Source of the DNA: Anomaloglossus baeobatrachus
Lineage: Eukaryota; Chordata; Amphibia; Anura; Aromobatidae
Reading direction: 5' to 3'
DNA length: 64,000 nt
NCBI RefSeq assembly: GCF_048569485.1
Contig: NC_134353.1
Location: 531,742,008-531,806,007, forward strand
Under the pieces are notes generated by a model, which was not told the origin of the DNA, ran no database searches, and worked only from the letters and a program-made list of their open reading frames with translations. The first letter of the stretch is position 1. Each line of letters starts with the position of its first letter. Positions 20,365-33,403 of the stretch are shown here, piece by piece. The position numbers and the translations under genes were made by a program.

Positions 20365-23300
20365 GTGGAGGCACTGCTGAGATCGATCAAGACAGGTATC
20401 GCTGACATGGAGGCTTTAACTGAAGCACAAGTGTCCACATGGTGTGGGGAAAGAAGTATACTTGAAAAACACAGTTTTGCAGTATGCGGTGAACTCTCCA
20501 AGGTACCGGATGAAGAAGTACTGAAGATTGTGAACCAAGTTCATGGAGTTGTCCATCCCAGAGTGGTTGACAGAAGGACTGATGAAGGGAGTCCATTATC
20601 AGCAGCTCTAATCACTACTGAGGGGACACTGGATAAAGGGTACTTTCCATCTGTCATAGCTGTGCCATTAAAACATGGACCACATTGGAAGATCACCTGG
20701 CCTGTGAGGTCCGAAGCAGGGACATCATCTTCGGGTGCAAGTTCACAGCCTAGGAGATCTAGTCGATGTCTACCTTCCACTCCTACTTGGGACAAATCTG
20801 AAGAAACAACCATGATGGTTGACGTGGTAGTGGCAGCCATGGAGAAGTTAGTCACCCAGTTTACAAAATTGCAACCTGAAGGGGCCTACCGTCGTCTGAG
20901 AACCTTCTCGGGTGTCACTCCTGTCCCAGCTGGTGAAGAAAGGTATGACACGTGGAGGGATGTTACTCTGCAATATCTGGAAGAATGGCAGTGTACTGAT
21001 GCAGTGAAGAAGCAGAGAATTGTGGAGAGTCTGAAGGGGCCTGCTATGGAAGTGGTGCAGGCTGCTTGGAGAAGTCAGTCAGAGACCACTTCTAAAGATT
21101 ACATGACTGCTCTTGAAGATGCTTTTGGATCCCCAGAGGATGCCACTGATCTCCTTTGTCAACTCCGCACCACCTATCAAAACTCTGGTGAGAAGATGTC
21201 AGATTATCTTTATCGATTGGACAAATTGGTGCATAGGGTTGTATCCATGGCGGGACTTAAGCTCGAACAAGTTGATCAGTGTCGTTTAGAACAAGTGCTC
21301 CGAGGAGCTCTGACTCACGATCCCATTGCTCAATGACTGAGGTGTTGCGACAAAGGGCAGATTCCCCGTTCTTTCCATCAGTTGCTTAAAGAAGTCAGAC
21401 AAGAGGAAGCTCTCCTGGCCGCCAGAGAACAAGTGACCCAGCGAGTGTCTGCTGCCCCTGTACATCTTGAATCCAGCCATCGAGAGGGAGAGTTCTTGAA
21501 GGTCATTGAGAGGCAAGGGGAACAGCTTGCCCAACTTCTAGCTGCCCAGGCTCTGAAGGTTGACCAGCTAAAGCAAATTGTTGAGACAGCTGTCAAGAGT
21601 CAAAGACCGCCTTTGCAAGTGGCAAGTGATGACCACAGTCTGGTAGAAGATACAAAGCCAGAAGAATATTTTGTCTGTGGGAGCACCCATCATATGGCTC
21701 GCCAGTGTCCGAAGAGGTGGAATTTGAAGAGATCTCGGGACCCCCCACCTAACAAGAAGGGGCAGACGGGAAACGGGAAAGGGGGCCAGTAGAGTCCTAT
21801 ACTGGCCCCCCTTCAAAATCAGAGGTATATTCTACTGCTCCATCTAACCCTGTCCAGTCAGAGCAATTTCCTAAAGGTCTCGTAGGACCAGCACCACATG
21901 TACCGGCCTGTATGAATGGGCAGCCATGCACTGTATTACTGGATAGTGGTTCACAAGTGTCCATCATTTTTGAGAAGTGGTACAGAAAATACTTGTCAGA
22001 CGTGCCCTTGCAACCCCTATCTGGACTTGTAGTCTGGGGTTTGAGTGAAAACAGTTACCCCTACAAAGGATACGTGGCTGTCACACTACGATTCCCAGAG
22101 ACTATAGTTGGGGTGGAAAGAGAGGTTCTCATCATTGCATTAGTCTGTCCAGACACGGATGAAGACCGGGAAACAGTGCCTGCCATAGTAGGGACAAATG
22201 CCCACCTATTCCGTACTCTTGCTCAGTGGTGTTGCGAAATTGGAGGTAATAGATACTCGCAGGCCCACACAATCCATCCTGTCTGTTTGGCTGCTTATGA
22301 GAAGAAAGAGGAAGAGGAAAGGAAGGAACTACGTCCTGAACATTTTGACCTCTGTTTTGAAGGTAGTGATCTGAAGAAGGAGGAAAAGCAGTCAGTGATA
22401 AATGGTATGATGAAGCGTGCTGGAACCTTCTCATTGGGTGATTGGGACCTGGGCCTTGCAAGAGGAGTGGAGCATCACATCCGGCTGACTGATGAGAAGC
22501 CATTTCGAGAAAGATCCCGACGATTGGCTCCCGCCGATGTGGAGGATGTTTGAAAGCATTTACGGGGTTTACTGGACACTGGAGTCATAATAGAGTCCAA
22601 CAGCCCATACGCATCTCCGATAGTGATCGCTCGGAAGAAGAATGGAGCTATTAGGATGTGTGTGGATTATCGCACCCTGAACAAACGCACTGTGCCTGAT
22701 CAGTATACTGTGCCCAAGATTAACGAAGCTTTAGATTGCCTGCAGGGAAGCCAGTGGTTTTCTGTGTTAGATCTTCGGAGTGGATATTACCAGATACCCA
22801 TGAGCAAGGAGGATCAGGAGAAGACTGCTTTCATTTGCCCTATCGGTTTCTATGAGTTTCAACGGATGCCGCAAGGAGTGACCGGTGCCCCTGCTACTTT
22901 CCAGAGATGTATGGACAAGGTGATGGGAGACATGAACTTTCGTGAGGTCCTGGTTTACCTGGATGATCTGATTGTATTTGGCCACACCTTGGAAGAGCAC
23001 AACCTGAGGTTATTTAAGGTGTTGGACCGGCTAGAGGAAGCTGGGTTAAAACTATCCCTCGACAAGTGCCTGTTCTGCCAGAAATCTGTGAAGTATGTAG
23101 GACACATTGTCAGCCGAGAAGGAATCTCCACGGATCCAGCCAAAATAGAAACTGTGATGGAGTGGCCCAAACCCACCAAATTGGGGGAGCTTAGATCTTT
23201 TCTAGGTTTCAGCGGGTACTACAGAAGATTTGTGCCACAATATTCCAAGATCGCAAAGCCATTGACAGCCCTCACTCAAGGGTATCCCCCACCTCGAGGG

Positions 23301-25921
23301 ACAGCTCACTCCAAGAAACCTGCAACAAAACCCTACTTCAAGGTGAATGAGCCTTTCGGAGAGAGATGGACATCAGAGTGTGATGAAGCCTTTGAGAAAC
23401 TCAAGTCCTGCTTGACCCAGGCACCTGTACTGGCCTATGCAGACCCCAACAAGCCATACGTACTTCATGTGGATGCTTCTTTTGATGGACTTGGAGCAGT
23501 CTTATACCAGGAGCACTATGGCGTCCTGCGGCCAGTCTACTACATCAGTCGTGGATTGTCTCCGAGTGAGCGCAATTACCCAGCACATAAACTGGAGTTC
23601 TTGGCCTTGAAATGGGCTGTGGTGGACAAGCTGCATGACCACCTCTATGGAGTGCATTTCCAAGTTCATACTGACAACAATCCACTGACCTATGTGAGGA
23701 CTACAGCAAAGCTGGATGCTACTGGCCATAGATGGCTCGCCGCGCTAGCTATATATGATTTCAGCCTGAAGTACCGACCTGGTGCCACCAACATCGATGC
23801 AGATGCTCTGTCCCGCCTGCCCAGGCAGATGGTGAATGAAGAAGAAGAAGCCTGGATTGAGGTTCCAGCCCCAGAGGTGAAAGCTATATGTCATCGACAT
23901 CAAGGAAGGATTGCTCAATCAGGGGGCTGTGCTACCTTCTTAGGGGCTCCAGAGGAAGCTCTTCCACTATTGTTCTGTCAACTGACCAACGTTGATGCCG
24001 GCTCCCTGCCTCAACTGACTCAAAACCAGATTGAAAAGGCTCAACAGGAAGATCCTTCTGTGGGAGTTGTTCGATGGTGGGTGAAAAGGGGCCAAAAGCC
24101 TGAGAGGAATGCTCTGAAGACACAAGAGTCTGTTCTCTTGACCCGACAGTTAGACTTTCTGGTGGTGAAAAATGGATTGCTGCACCGCAAGGTCAAACGC
24201 CAAAATCGAGAAGTTCGTGTCCAGTTGGTGCTTCCTGCTCAGTTCCGTGAGATGGTCATAAGGGCACTGCATGATGATCATGGACACCTTGGGGTGGAAA
24301 AGACCACCAGCCTCATAGCAGATCAGTTCTATTGGCCAAAGATGGAAGCTGACATTGAACAATACTGTAAATCTTGTAAGCGGTGTATCCTAAGGAAAAC
24401 CTTACCTTCTCGGTCCGCCACCCTTGTCAACATAACCAGTGATGGCCCCCTTGATTTAGTGTGTATCGACTTCCTTTCCATTGAGCCTGATGAAGGAAAC
24501 GTCAGCAACGTTCTAGTGGTCACTGATCATTTCACAAGATATGCTCAAGCTTACACCACTAGAGATCAGAAGGCAACCACTGTGGCTAAAACCTTGTGGG
24601 AGAAATTCTTTGTGCATTATGGGCTGCCAGCACGCATCCATTCTGACCAAGGGAGAGATTTTGAGAGTCGGCTAATTAAGGAGTTGTGTGAGGTTTGTGG
24701 GATCAAGAAGTCCAGGACCACACCATTTCATCCGCAAGGAGACCCTCAGCCTGAAAGATTCAACCGTACCCTTCTTAACATGCTGGGCACTTTGGATTCA
24801 AAACAGAAAGGAAGGTGGAGTCGACACATAAGTCAATTAGTTCACGCCTACAACTGCACCAAAAATGAGTCAACAGGGTACTCGCCCTACTTCCTCATGT
24901 TTGGAAGGGAAGCCAGACTACCTGTGGATATTAGTTTTCGAGTGTCCCCTGGCAATTCATCTGGGAAGAACTACCTGAAGTATGTGTCACAGCTAAAGGA
25001 ACAATTAAAGGAGGCCTACAAGTTGGCTGATGAGGCCTCTGGTTGATCCGGGAGGCGAAACAAAATGTACTACGACCGCAGAGTCCGGGACCAAGTCCTG
25101 CAACCTGGAGATAGGGTCCTCATCCATCAGTTGGGCCTCCATGGAAAACACAAGCTTTCTGATCGATGGCGTTCAGAACCTTATGTGGTGGTAGAGAAGT
25201 TGCATGGCATCCCAGTCTACAGAGTGAAGCCTGAGAAAGGCTGGGGGGGTGTTAAGACCTATCATCGTCAGCATTTGCTACCTATAGGACAGAATGTCCG
25301 ATTCCAGTCGCCACAACGCACCGAAGCCCATGCAACCACCCGATCTCACCGAAGGAGTCTTCGGCCGTCGCAAGCGACCCATCCTGTGGTCCCTCCTGAA
25401 GGTAGTGAGAGTGATTCCAGTGATGAATGTGGACCATGCTTCAGATGGACAAGTGACCCAGGCTCTGTAATTCCAGATCATACAGACCAACCAGCTGAAG
25501 AAGTGTCCCAAGACGAGTGCGGTCCGGCACCAAACCCATGTTGCGATCAGTCGGGGGAGAGTTTAGAAAATGCAGAGCTACCAAGTGAAGAGGTTGCTGT
25601 CATAGAGCCTGAAAGTCAAGAGCTAGGGGTCGATGAGGGGGTCATTGTCCCTGCCGTGCACACTCGTCCAAAACGGGACATTAGACCCCCCATGATGCTG
25701 ACATATGACCAGATGGGGCAAGTCACTGAGGATCCTAGAGTAGTACACCCCTATTCCAACTATGCGTGGCCCTATTTCCCCCCTACAGCTATGTGGCCTG
25801 TTAGTGATTTGGGTGTAACTAGTTGTGGTGTTAGTCAGGATGCTTTAACACAAAATTTCCTTCCAGGTGGTGAGTCTTCATTTTGTGCTTGGGAGCCTAC
25901 AGCGACTCACCAGGGGGAGAG

Positions 25922-26914
25922 TGTGACACCTGCTTTGGGAGCGATCTATAGTGTTCCACCCACATTCACCTCTACAGATGCTGCTTCTTTGGTTGAACTG
26001 GAGAATACTACAATTCCCAAGGTGCCTTGCAAATCTGGGGGAGGAGGAAACAGGACGGAGAGATGGAAGGAAGCTGAGTCATCTTGGAGGCGGGAAGCTG
26101 CAACTCTGGGTGAGGAGAGACTGTCTAAGAAAGTGACAGGAGGCACCATTAGTAGGAGCTGCGGCCTTCTAGGTTTACCACACCGAAGAAGGATTTTGCC
26201 TGCTGTACCAACTCTCTCCCAGACATTGAATCCAGACGCTCCAGTGTGGAATAGTCTGAGAGAACAGACCTGCTGCAGACAGAAGTGAGTAGGACATTGC
26301 TGTGACTTGTAGTTCTACAGTTTGAGAAGTGTGCTGGAGCAAATTACAAGGCCTTGCTAGAGAGGACTTTTGACTGCACTAACTGGGAGTTTGTATAGGA
26401 CCAGCCCTGGGGAAATACTGCCTTCATTACTTTAAGTGCACCAACGTACTGCAAGCGCGCCGACATCCGCGACAACTGGGGCCCCAATTTGGGACTGTGT
26501 CAATTGTGGGCTGCAGCTGTTAGTTGGTAGATTGTAAGTAGTCAGCAGAGTGTGTGGTGTAGGTTAAAGAGGAAGCATTACCCCTAACCTTCAGGTCTAT
26601 TACAAAGAGCCCCTCCTGCATTTTTGTAGAATACTGCATAACACTACCTGTCGTTTCACTGTTATTTGCTTTTTTTCCCTGCAATTACCATTGTCATCCT
26701 CCTGCAAATAAACCTGTTAATATTTCTAACCTCAGTTATTGTGAGTGTGTACGGAGCGTGGGTAGGGGTTTCCCGAGTCGACCCCTAGCAGAAGACAAAG
26801 ACCCTTCTGCATTCCACTAGAGCTCCTAGCAAGATTCGGGTGGAGGCACTGCGTCATATGAAGGTGAGAACTACCGAACACCCTGCCCCAGCGGCAAATT
26901 AAAGGGGTGTTACA
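25922..26914 (+). repeat. 3' LTR of the Ty3/Gypsy element
   Basis: Same termini as the 5' LTR; the element ends at TTACA followed by the tacg duplication. The reading frame that crosses from the internal region into this LTR is part of the element, not a host gene. Confidence 0.93.
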
Positions 26915-27105
26915 TACGCATGCAGCAAAACAAAGTTTTTGGGGAATTCAGTAAATCTTGGATGAAACAAGGGAAAATACATTTGTGTGTTGTCCCGGGA
27001 ACTGTAAATCATTAAATGTCATTTATTACTGAACTTAAGATTATACAGCACTCTTTAAATGAAGCCTCTGAAAATAACTTGTGCAAACAATACAGTAAAG
27101 TGTAA

Positions 27106-27960
27106 TTAACCCCTTCCTGCCAAAGCCAGTTTTCAACTTACAGACCAAGCCAAATTTTTGAAATCTGACATATGTCAATATAAGTGGTAGTAATTCCGGA
27201 AAGGTTCAACATATCACAGTGATTCTGAGACAGTTTTTTTTCTGACACATTGCACTTTATGTTAATGGTAAATTAAGGGTATGTGCGCACGTGTGTGAGT
27301 ATTACATGCAGTTACGCTGCGTTCTGCACCACAGAGTAACTGCATGCGTTCTGCGTCCCCTGCACAATCTATGGAGATTGTGCATGGGCCGTACGCACGT
27401 GGCATGTTAGAACGCAGCGATTCGGCTGCTTGCCGAATCGCTGCGTTCTAAGAAAGTGACATGTCACTTCTTTCGTGCGGTTTGCATGCTGTCTATAGGG
27501 AGAGGCAGCATGCAGAGCGCATGAATCTGCCGGCACCATGCGCTTCAGAACGCAGCTTTTCAGCTGCGCTCTGAAGCGCACATTTTCGGTGCGGTGCAGA
27601 GCGCACACGTGCGTACATAGCCTTAGGTTGATATCAGTTGCTTTCGTTTGTGAAAATTTGGAAAACATTTAGAAAAATTCACAATTTTTTAACTTTTAGT
27701 TTTTCTGCCCCTAAAACAGATAGTCATAGTGCACTAAATAGATATAATTTACAATATATTTACTTTATATCAGCATTGTTTTTGAAGCATATTTTTTGTT
27801 AGGATGTTAGAAGGGTTAAAACGTTAGCAGCAGTTTTTCAACAGAATTTACAACCCTATCTTTTTAAGCATCATTTAACTTTGGAAGTGATTTTGAGGGG
27901 TCTATTTGTCAGGAACCCCCAGTTTTAGGAATACTGAAGTCTTAATACCAAGTCACAGGT
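27106..27960. repeat. Decayed interspersed repeat starting at a TTAA-like site
   Basis: It begins 'ttaaccccttcctgccaaag' and continues as AT-rich sequence in a style seen in many anuran repeats, with 'gtggtagtaattccggaaag' and a poly-T stretch. The right end is not defined. A smaller MITE (27277-27622) lies inside it. Family not known to me. Confidence 0.4.
27277..27622. mobile_element. Short inverted-repeat element (MITE)
   Basis: Left end GGGTATGTGCGCACGTGTG, right end read backwards GGCTATGTACGCACGTGTG. TTAA precedes it and TTAG follows, so a TTAA target (piggyBac-type) with one change is possible. The interior is self-complementary, for example 'gcgattcggctgcttgccga' around 27417 and 'cttcagaacgcagcttttca' around 27541. 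No coding capacity. Confidence 0.65.
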
Positions 27961-28009
27961 GAGTGTTCTACTATGTTTTATATAGGCCCAGGCAGACAAT
28001 CACATGAGG

Positions 28010-28250
28010 GTGTAAAGTGCCGGAGAGGGGCAGTCATGGGCGAGGGTCATGGCGGTCCTCAAACCACCCTGGCACAGTACAGACATGGGAGGCAGAGTGC
28101 TGTGGGTGATAAGTGGTGTGGAGGTGGTACCTGCTGACTGCTGTGTTTCTGTATCTTCAGCTGGCAGAACATATAGACTGGTCGATTTCCCCAAAACCAG
28201 AGATGGCTGGCAATGTATAGCATGAGGGGCAAGCCCAAATCCCATTACTT
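28010..28250 (+). repeat. LTR-like fragment, family C
   Basis: 'tgtaaagtgccggagagggg' followed by 'cagtacagacatgggaggca' also occurs, inverted, at 40805-40936. The shared start TGTAAAGTGCC looks like an LTR end, but no partner end or target duplication was found. Confidence 0.35.
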
Positions 28251-28684
28251 GTGTAGCATCAGTGACTGAGGGATACCTCTTGTGTAACTTAACAGGGATT
28301 CATCCGAACAAAAAGTGAGATAAAATCTTATTGCTAAGATTTTGTAGTTTACAGGATACATACAAAAAAGCAACACATTCTTGTATGTTGTGATAGCTTG
28401 TTGCATTGATTGGGCCTGCAGTGGGTTACAGGTTTAGGCAGAGCTGGCACCCTTTTTAGGACACTCGTTAAACCACAGAATAGAAAACTTGCTTCAACTG
28501 GTCTTCAGTTTTGATCTCCAAATATGAATACTATCTGCTTTTGTATACATCAGGCACTGTAACTACTGTATAAAGCTGAAAGGAACCGTAAACCACAATT
28601 ACTCTGCCTCATTGTGAGAGAATGAATATTATTCTCTTTTGCAACAAAAGGTAACTATGACATTACAGCACTGTACTATATATC
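28251..28684. other. No recognised feature
   Basis: AT-rich non-coding sequence without a motif or repeat I could place. Confidence 0.4.
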
Positions 28685-29955
28685 CAGTGGGATAACTAGA
28701 GTTTGATGGGCCTTGGTGCAAAGTTGGGCCCCAACCGTACACCGATACTCGGGGTACGATAATGACACCGACACTCGGGGGGCAGGATAGTGTCACTGAC
28801 ACTTGGCTCTTTCCCTCAGCACTCATGTTTCCCATGATCTGAAATCCCTCTTTCTATCAGCAACCAGCTTTCCTATGTTTTGATATCCATCTTGTCCTCG
28901 GCACGCACCTTCGTCATGCTCTGCTATACATCTTTCCCTCAGCACGCAGCTTTCCCATGTTCTGATATACTGTACATCTTTACCTCACCACTCAGCTTTC
29001 AGATGATATCAGGGCATAGGAAAGCTGGGTGCTGAGGGAAAGAGCCTCTTTCCCTCAGCACAAAACTTTCCCATCCCATGCTTTTATCTTTGTCACCCCA
29101 CCCCTCGCATATATAGCTCTCCAAATACTATAATGGCCCCTACATAGTGTTCCATATAGTATAATGGGTCCCACATAACCCTTCATTTATTATAATGCAG
29201 CCCACATAGTACTTCATATTGTATTATGCAGCCCGCATACTGTTTTATGCACACCTATAGACCTCGATATGTTATAATGCAGCCCTATAGTCTTCCATGT
29301 TTTTTAATGCAGCCCCCATAGTCCTTTATATTGTATTATGCAGCCCACTTACTGTTTAATGAACCCCATAGGCCTCGATATATTCTAATGAACAACCATA
29401 GTCCATGAATAGGTGTTCTTCATAGTGTGTTATGCAGCCCCCATACCATTTAATGCACCCCATAGGCCTCCATGTAAGATAATGCACCCCCATAGTCCAT
29501 GTATAAGGTGTCCTTCATATTGTGTTATGCAGCTCACATACCATTTAATGCACCCCCATAGGCTTCTGGCCACCGTGTACTTATTGTTTAAAAAACAAAA
29601 TGAACAAGAAATCACCTCTCCTCAATCCCCCACTGTTTCACTCTGGGTGTCCTCCCATCCCGCGCTCTGTGGTCTCTGCTCAGCAGCATGCAGCTCTGCT
29701 GTACTGAGACATCGAGCTCAGGCACAGGTGGAGAATGATGAAGGATGTAGCGGGGTGCAATGACGGGCTAGAGCCCACGGGTGAGGAAGGGGCGATGCTG
29801 CCACTGGCACTGACCCCCCTGACTCATGGGCCTCACAGCAGCCGCGTGGTCTGCCTCTGATCAGCGCAGCTCCTCTCTCACAGAGCTTCTCTGCAGGGCG
29901 GGTGCCGGGCCCGGTCACAGTCGTGATATTTGCAACCGCTATTGTTACGCCCCTG
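28685..29955. mobile_element. hAT-like non-autonomous transposon carrying a minisatellite
   Basis: The ends are CAGTGGGATAACTAG and, inverted, CAGGGGCGTAACAAT. The 8 bases outside are tatatatc (28677-28684) and tatatgtc (29956-29963), matching at 7 of 8, the length of a hAT target duplication. No transposase. The interior holds a tandem array at about 29110-29570 and GC-rich sequence at 29630-29940. Confidence 0.65.
29110..29570. repeat. Minisatellite of about 28-30 bp units
   Basis: Units of the form 'cccatagtccttcatattgtattatgcag', with many variants, repeat about 15 times. Phrases 'ttatgcagcccccata' and 'taatgcacccccatag' recur. It lies inside the hAT-like element. Confidence 0.75.
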
Positions 29956-29963
29956 TATATGTC

Positions 29964-31220
29964 ACTTTCAAGCATGAGAGTTGGATAAGTAGGGAGGACA
30001 ACACATGGCTTGCTCTTGGAGAAATAAACGTTGTTTCCATTTTATTATAAAGTCTTGAAATCGTGATATATAGAATAGAACAGGAACAGGAAAAGAGAGA
30101 TTGTGTCAAGTGTAATTTTTTTGTTCATTTTTCTTGATTTTTATTATTTGTTTAGTGGCATTTAAATGCCCTTTTATTGTACATGGGTATCATAGGCAGG
30201 CCTCCATATATTTATTTTTTTCATAGGAACTCTATAATAAAGTGATCCATAATCACTCTTTTACATTTTCCTTTTTTGATGGGAAATTTATTAGCTTTTT
30301 TTGTTGACATATATTCCAGTACTCAAATAGATGCAATGACCATATTAGATTTCTGATATTCTCTCGTAATATCCTAGTATTCTACTTCACTGTTATCTGG
30401 AACTAGTGTACATGAAGATAATCCAGAGTTGGACTGGGACTCAAGAGGGCTCCTGTGTAAGAATAGTATATGTGCTCTTCGCAGTCCGATAATGTGGCTG
30501 TGTCAGAATCGATTGACTGCTTTGGAGGCTGTATCGGCACTCTTACTAATGCCATGTCCACCCCCTGATAGAATCATGCCCTCTAATTCTACAATCTTGT
30601 AAAGGAATCAGAATCCCACATCTGCAGCATCTGTTTAAGCTGCTTTCAAGAATAATATATATTCCATGGTAAAGTAAAAGTGTTAGACCTCCCCGCCTCC
30701 AAAAAAAAAGAAACTGGAATTTACATGTAACCACAATAAAGAATGGCTTTAAATGTAAAAAACATGACTAAAATAAACTTTTATGCTTTGCCAGTTTTGT
30801 AATGTGTGTGTATATGCATTTTCTGTATCTGTTCATAATTGCTACATTGTTAAAAGCCCATATTTTTACAAAGATTAACTGTATGTGACATTTTATTGGG
30901 TTCGGCTTAGATAACTTTAAAGCATGATAATTTCCAATTTTTAGAAATGGGACAGAGGGACGGAGGACAGATCTGTGCAACACACTGCAAGTGTCACAGC
31001 ACATTTTTCAGATGTTAATCTATGCTAAATCCAGCCTCATTTACTCTGACCACATGTCTGAAACTACCATGATTCCCTGGTAATAACCTAAAGGTTCTAT
31101 TGAATCAATTGACAACCATAATCTCTCAACATGTAATGCATATAGCAAATTTTTTCTACCCTAGTAACAAACTGGTGTAATCTAGCATTAGCATTGAGCA
31201 AAATCATTCACCAGCAGCTA
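29964..31220. other. No recognised feature
   Basis: AT-rich, non-coding. Short frames at 30546-30734 and 30768-31004 on minus have no motif and stop quickly. No repeat structure noted. Confidence 0.4.
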
Positions 31221-31274
31221 CATCAGTGCTCCATGGCCGCGGACCAGAGTATTGTAGACTTCCTACCAGCTGCT

Positions 31275-32080
31275 GGTGTAGGGGGTACAAGACTCCGCTT
31301 CCCCCCTGCAGAGGTGATCAATTGTGCATTGAAATGTATTTGTATGTATTAAAGTTTATTAATGAGCATCGTGTGGCCACCAGGTGGAAGCGAGGCTTAA
31401 GAGACCGCTTCCCGGAGCTCCTGGTTAGGAAGAGGTTAGCTGCAGGGAGGTTGCAGGGGATAAAAGGGCCAAGTGAGAGGAAGAGGTCAGGAGAGTTCCA
31501 GAGAAAGAGCAAGTAAAGAGCCCTCTGAAAGATTGAATAGTGCTGATCCTCAGGATCAATAAAACAGGTCTGAAGTACAAGTGTGATCCCCGCTGGGGTA
31601 GTAGTCCAGACGACGGGAGTGGTGGCTGTCCCCTGGAAGAGTTCTCCCAACGATTCCACTCGCTGCAAGTGATGGTCAGTGTGCCCCTAAGATAGGGTGG
31701 AAGCCAATGTAGGAGCAGTCAGTGAGCTTGCCATGGTTGGCATGAACAGCGCAGGGGATGAGAGGCCTAGTGGAGCCAATGGAACCACGGGAGCCAGGGA
31801 AGCGGTCAGCCAGAAAAGTACATGAAGTAGCAAAGTCCCAAGGGAATCCCTCTGGGGTCAGAGACGGTGCCCCCACGGCTTTGATAGCAAGACGGAGTTG
31901 TTGTAATGAAGTTGTCCAGTAAAGGTTTGAAGTTGAAAAAGGACCCACCTGTGTCTGGTTATTTGTCTCAGTGAGTGAATGACACGTATGGACTGATTTA
32001 CAAGAGAGTGGCGTCCGGGACACAAGGGGTTAAGTATCGGCTGCGCTGCGGCCTAGTAACCCCTGCGAAGGCGATCACCA
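31275..32080 (+). repeat. Probable LTR-retroelement fragment
   Basis: 'ggggataaaagggcc' at about 31455 and 'tcaataaaacagg' at about 31555 lie 100 bp apart, as TATA and poly(A) signal do in an LTR with a short R region. The flanks are purine-rich. No inverted TG/CA ends or target duplication could be fixed, and no gag or pol motif follows. A fossil at best. Confidence 0.3.
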
Positions 32081-32765
32081 TAGGCCTCACTAGCCACCCT
32101 TACTCTGGCATCCCAGGAGCCCCTTATGATAACTGCACCTCGGTGTCATCATGACTGCTTTAAGACACACGGTGTCTCCAAACTCATAACTTCTTAGGGA
32201 CAACTAATTAGACCATTAGAAGAAGTGTCCAGGATGGCAGCAGGTAGTAAGAAGTTTACAGTTCTCTGGTCTAGCTGTTAAGAAGTACCACTACCTATGT
32301 AGCTGCTAGACCAGTTTCTTGAAAAATTATTTTATTCAACTTAGTTGAGCATTCAATCTACATTGTAGTGCCTATGTAGTGCCTATGTGCCAGCAGACCA
32401 GGGGAAAGATACAAAGAAAACGGTAACTTTATTTAAAAAGTCAAAGTAGGCAACAAATGTTTAGTGTCATGTATGTGTCCCACCATATTATTATTAACAA
32501 GTGGTTGCAAATGATCATCCAACAATGACTATGAGAACGGACTTCTGTCTGAAGCATGTAAGGTGAAGGGTGATATATTGTCCAATATAATATTGTTTTC
32601 TAATAGTTTTATTTTAATGGAGTTTTAATAAAGCTTTGTATTTTATCACTGGTGCTGGATCATTAATTCTTACCCAGAGAACACCAGCCTCAAGGATCCG
32701 TGTATCTACCTTCAGATCTATATGATTCCTCCGGTGAGCTGATGTTTTCTTCTCTGTCCCTTTAA

Positions 32766-33400
32766 GGCCCATTTCACACGTCAGTGAAAAACAGTGACGT
32801 TTTTCACTGGCGTGTAAAACACGCACATGTCCCTGTGTGTGCCGTGAATCACGGCAAACGTGGGTTCTCTAAGTGCAATCCGGGCTCCGTTATCCGTGGC
32901 CCGTGATTGCACTTAGAAATCAACTCACCTGCGCCCGCTCCCGCTGTCCATGGTGCTGATCGCTCCCGCGATGCAGCATCCGGCCGGCGGTGACCCCCGC
33001 AGCAGCTGCTTCCGGGTCGGCTGTGTCGCGCATAATGAATATGCGCGACAATAATGAGCTGGCTCAGAAGCAGCAGGGAGAACGGGCTGCAGAGGACATC
33101 GCTGGACGCCGGGTGAGTTAAAATGTTTATTATTTTAAATGCACGTTTTTTTCTGGCACGTGTTTCACGGACCACACCACTGCGTGGTCCGTGGGACATC
33201 AGTGATGCCAGAAAAAAATGGACATGTCTCTGTGCGGCAATCACGCACACGCGGGTACGCCGCACAGAGACACGTGCAGTGAAAAATCACTGACGTGTGA
33301 GCAGACCCATTCATTATAATGGGTCTGCGTATGTCAGGGATTCTGGTACGTTTAAAAAAAAGCACAAACGTCCCAGAATCACTGACGTGTGAAAGGGGCC
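32766..33400. mobile_element. PIF/Harbinger-like non-autonomous transposon
   Basis: Inverted ends GGCCCATTTCACACGTCAGT and, read backwards, GGCCCCTTTCACACGTCAGT. The 3-bp duplication TAA lies at 32763-32765 and 33401-33403, the TWA target typical of PIF/Harbinger. The middle holds a further palindrome (about 33140-33230: 'cgtgtttcacggaccacacc' against 'ggtccgtgggacatcagtga'). Open frames inside (for example 138 codons on minus) lack any family motif. Confidence 0.75.
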
Positions 33401-33403
33401 TAA

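Larger units (their letters stand above)
19375..26914 (+). mobile_element. Ty3/Gypsy LTR retrotransposon, near full length, PNMA-like Gag
   Basis: Two LTRs of about 990 bp (19375-20364 and 25922-26914) and a 4-bp target duplication tacg (19371-19374, 26915-26918). A primer-binding-like GGAGGCACTGCTGAGAT follows the 5' LTR and a purine tract ccagggggagag precedes the 3' LTR. Parts in order: Gag with a capsid region like vertebrate PNMA proteins (about 20.9-21.3 kb; TWRDVTLQYLEEWQC, EDAFGSPEDATDLL), zinc knuckle (about 21.7 kb), protease DSGS (about 21.95 kb), RT with YLDD (about 22.6-23.2 kb), RNase H, HHCC and DDE integrase (about 24.2-24.9 kb), and a long C-terminal tail. Integrase order after RNase H is Ty3/Gypsy. 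It is a fossil with a small number of breaks. The LTRs differ by roughly 1.5 percent, suggesting an age of some millions of years (inference). Confidence 0.93.

Noticed and set aside
25926-26288. Host coding sequence inside the LTR, since the same frame recurs at 19376-19741
   Set aside because: Recurrence is due to the two LTRs of one element.
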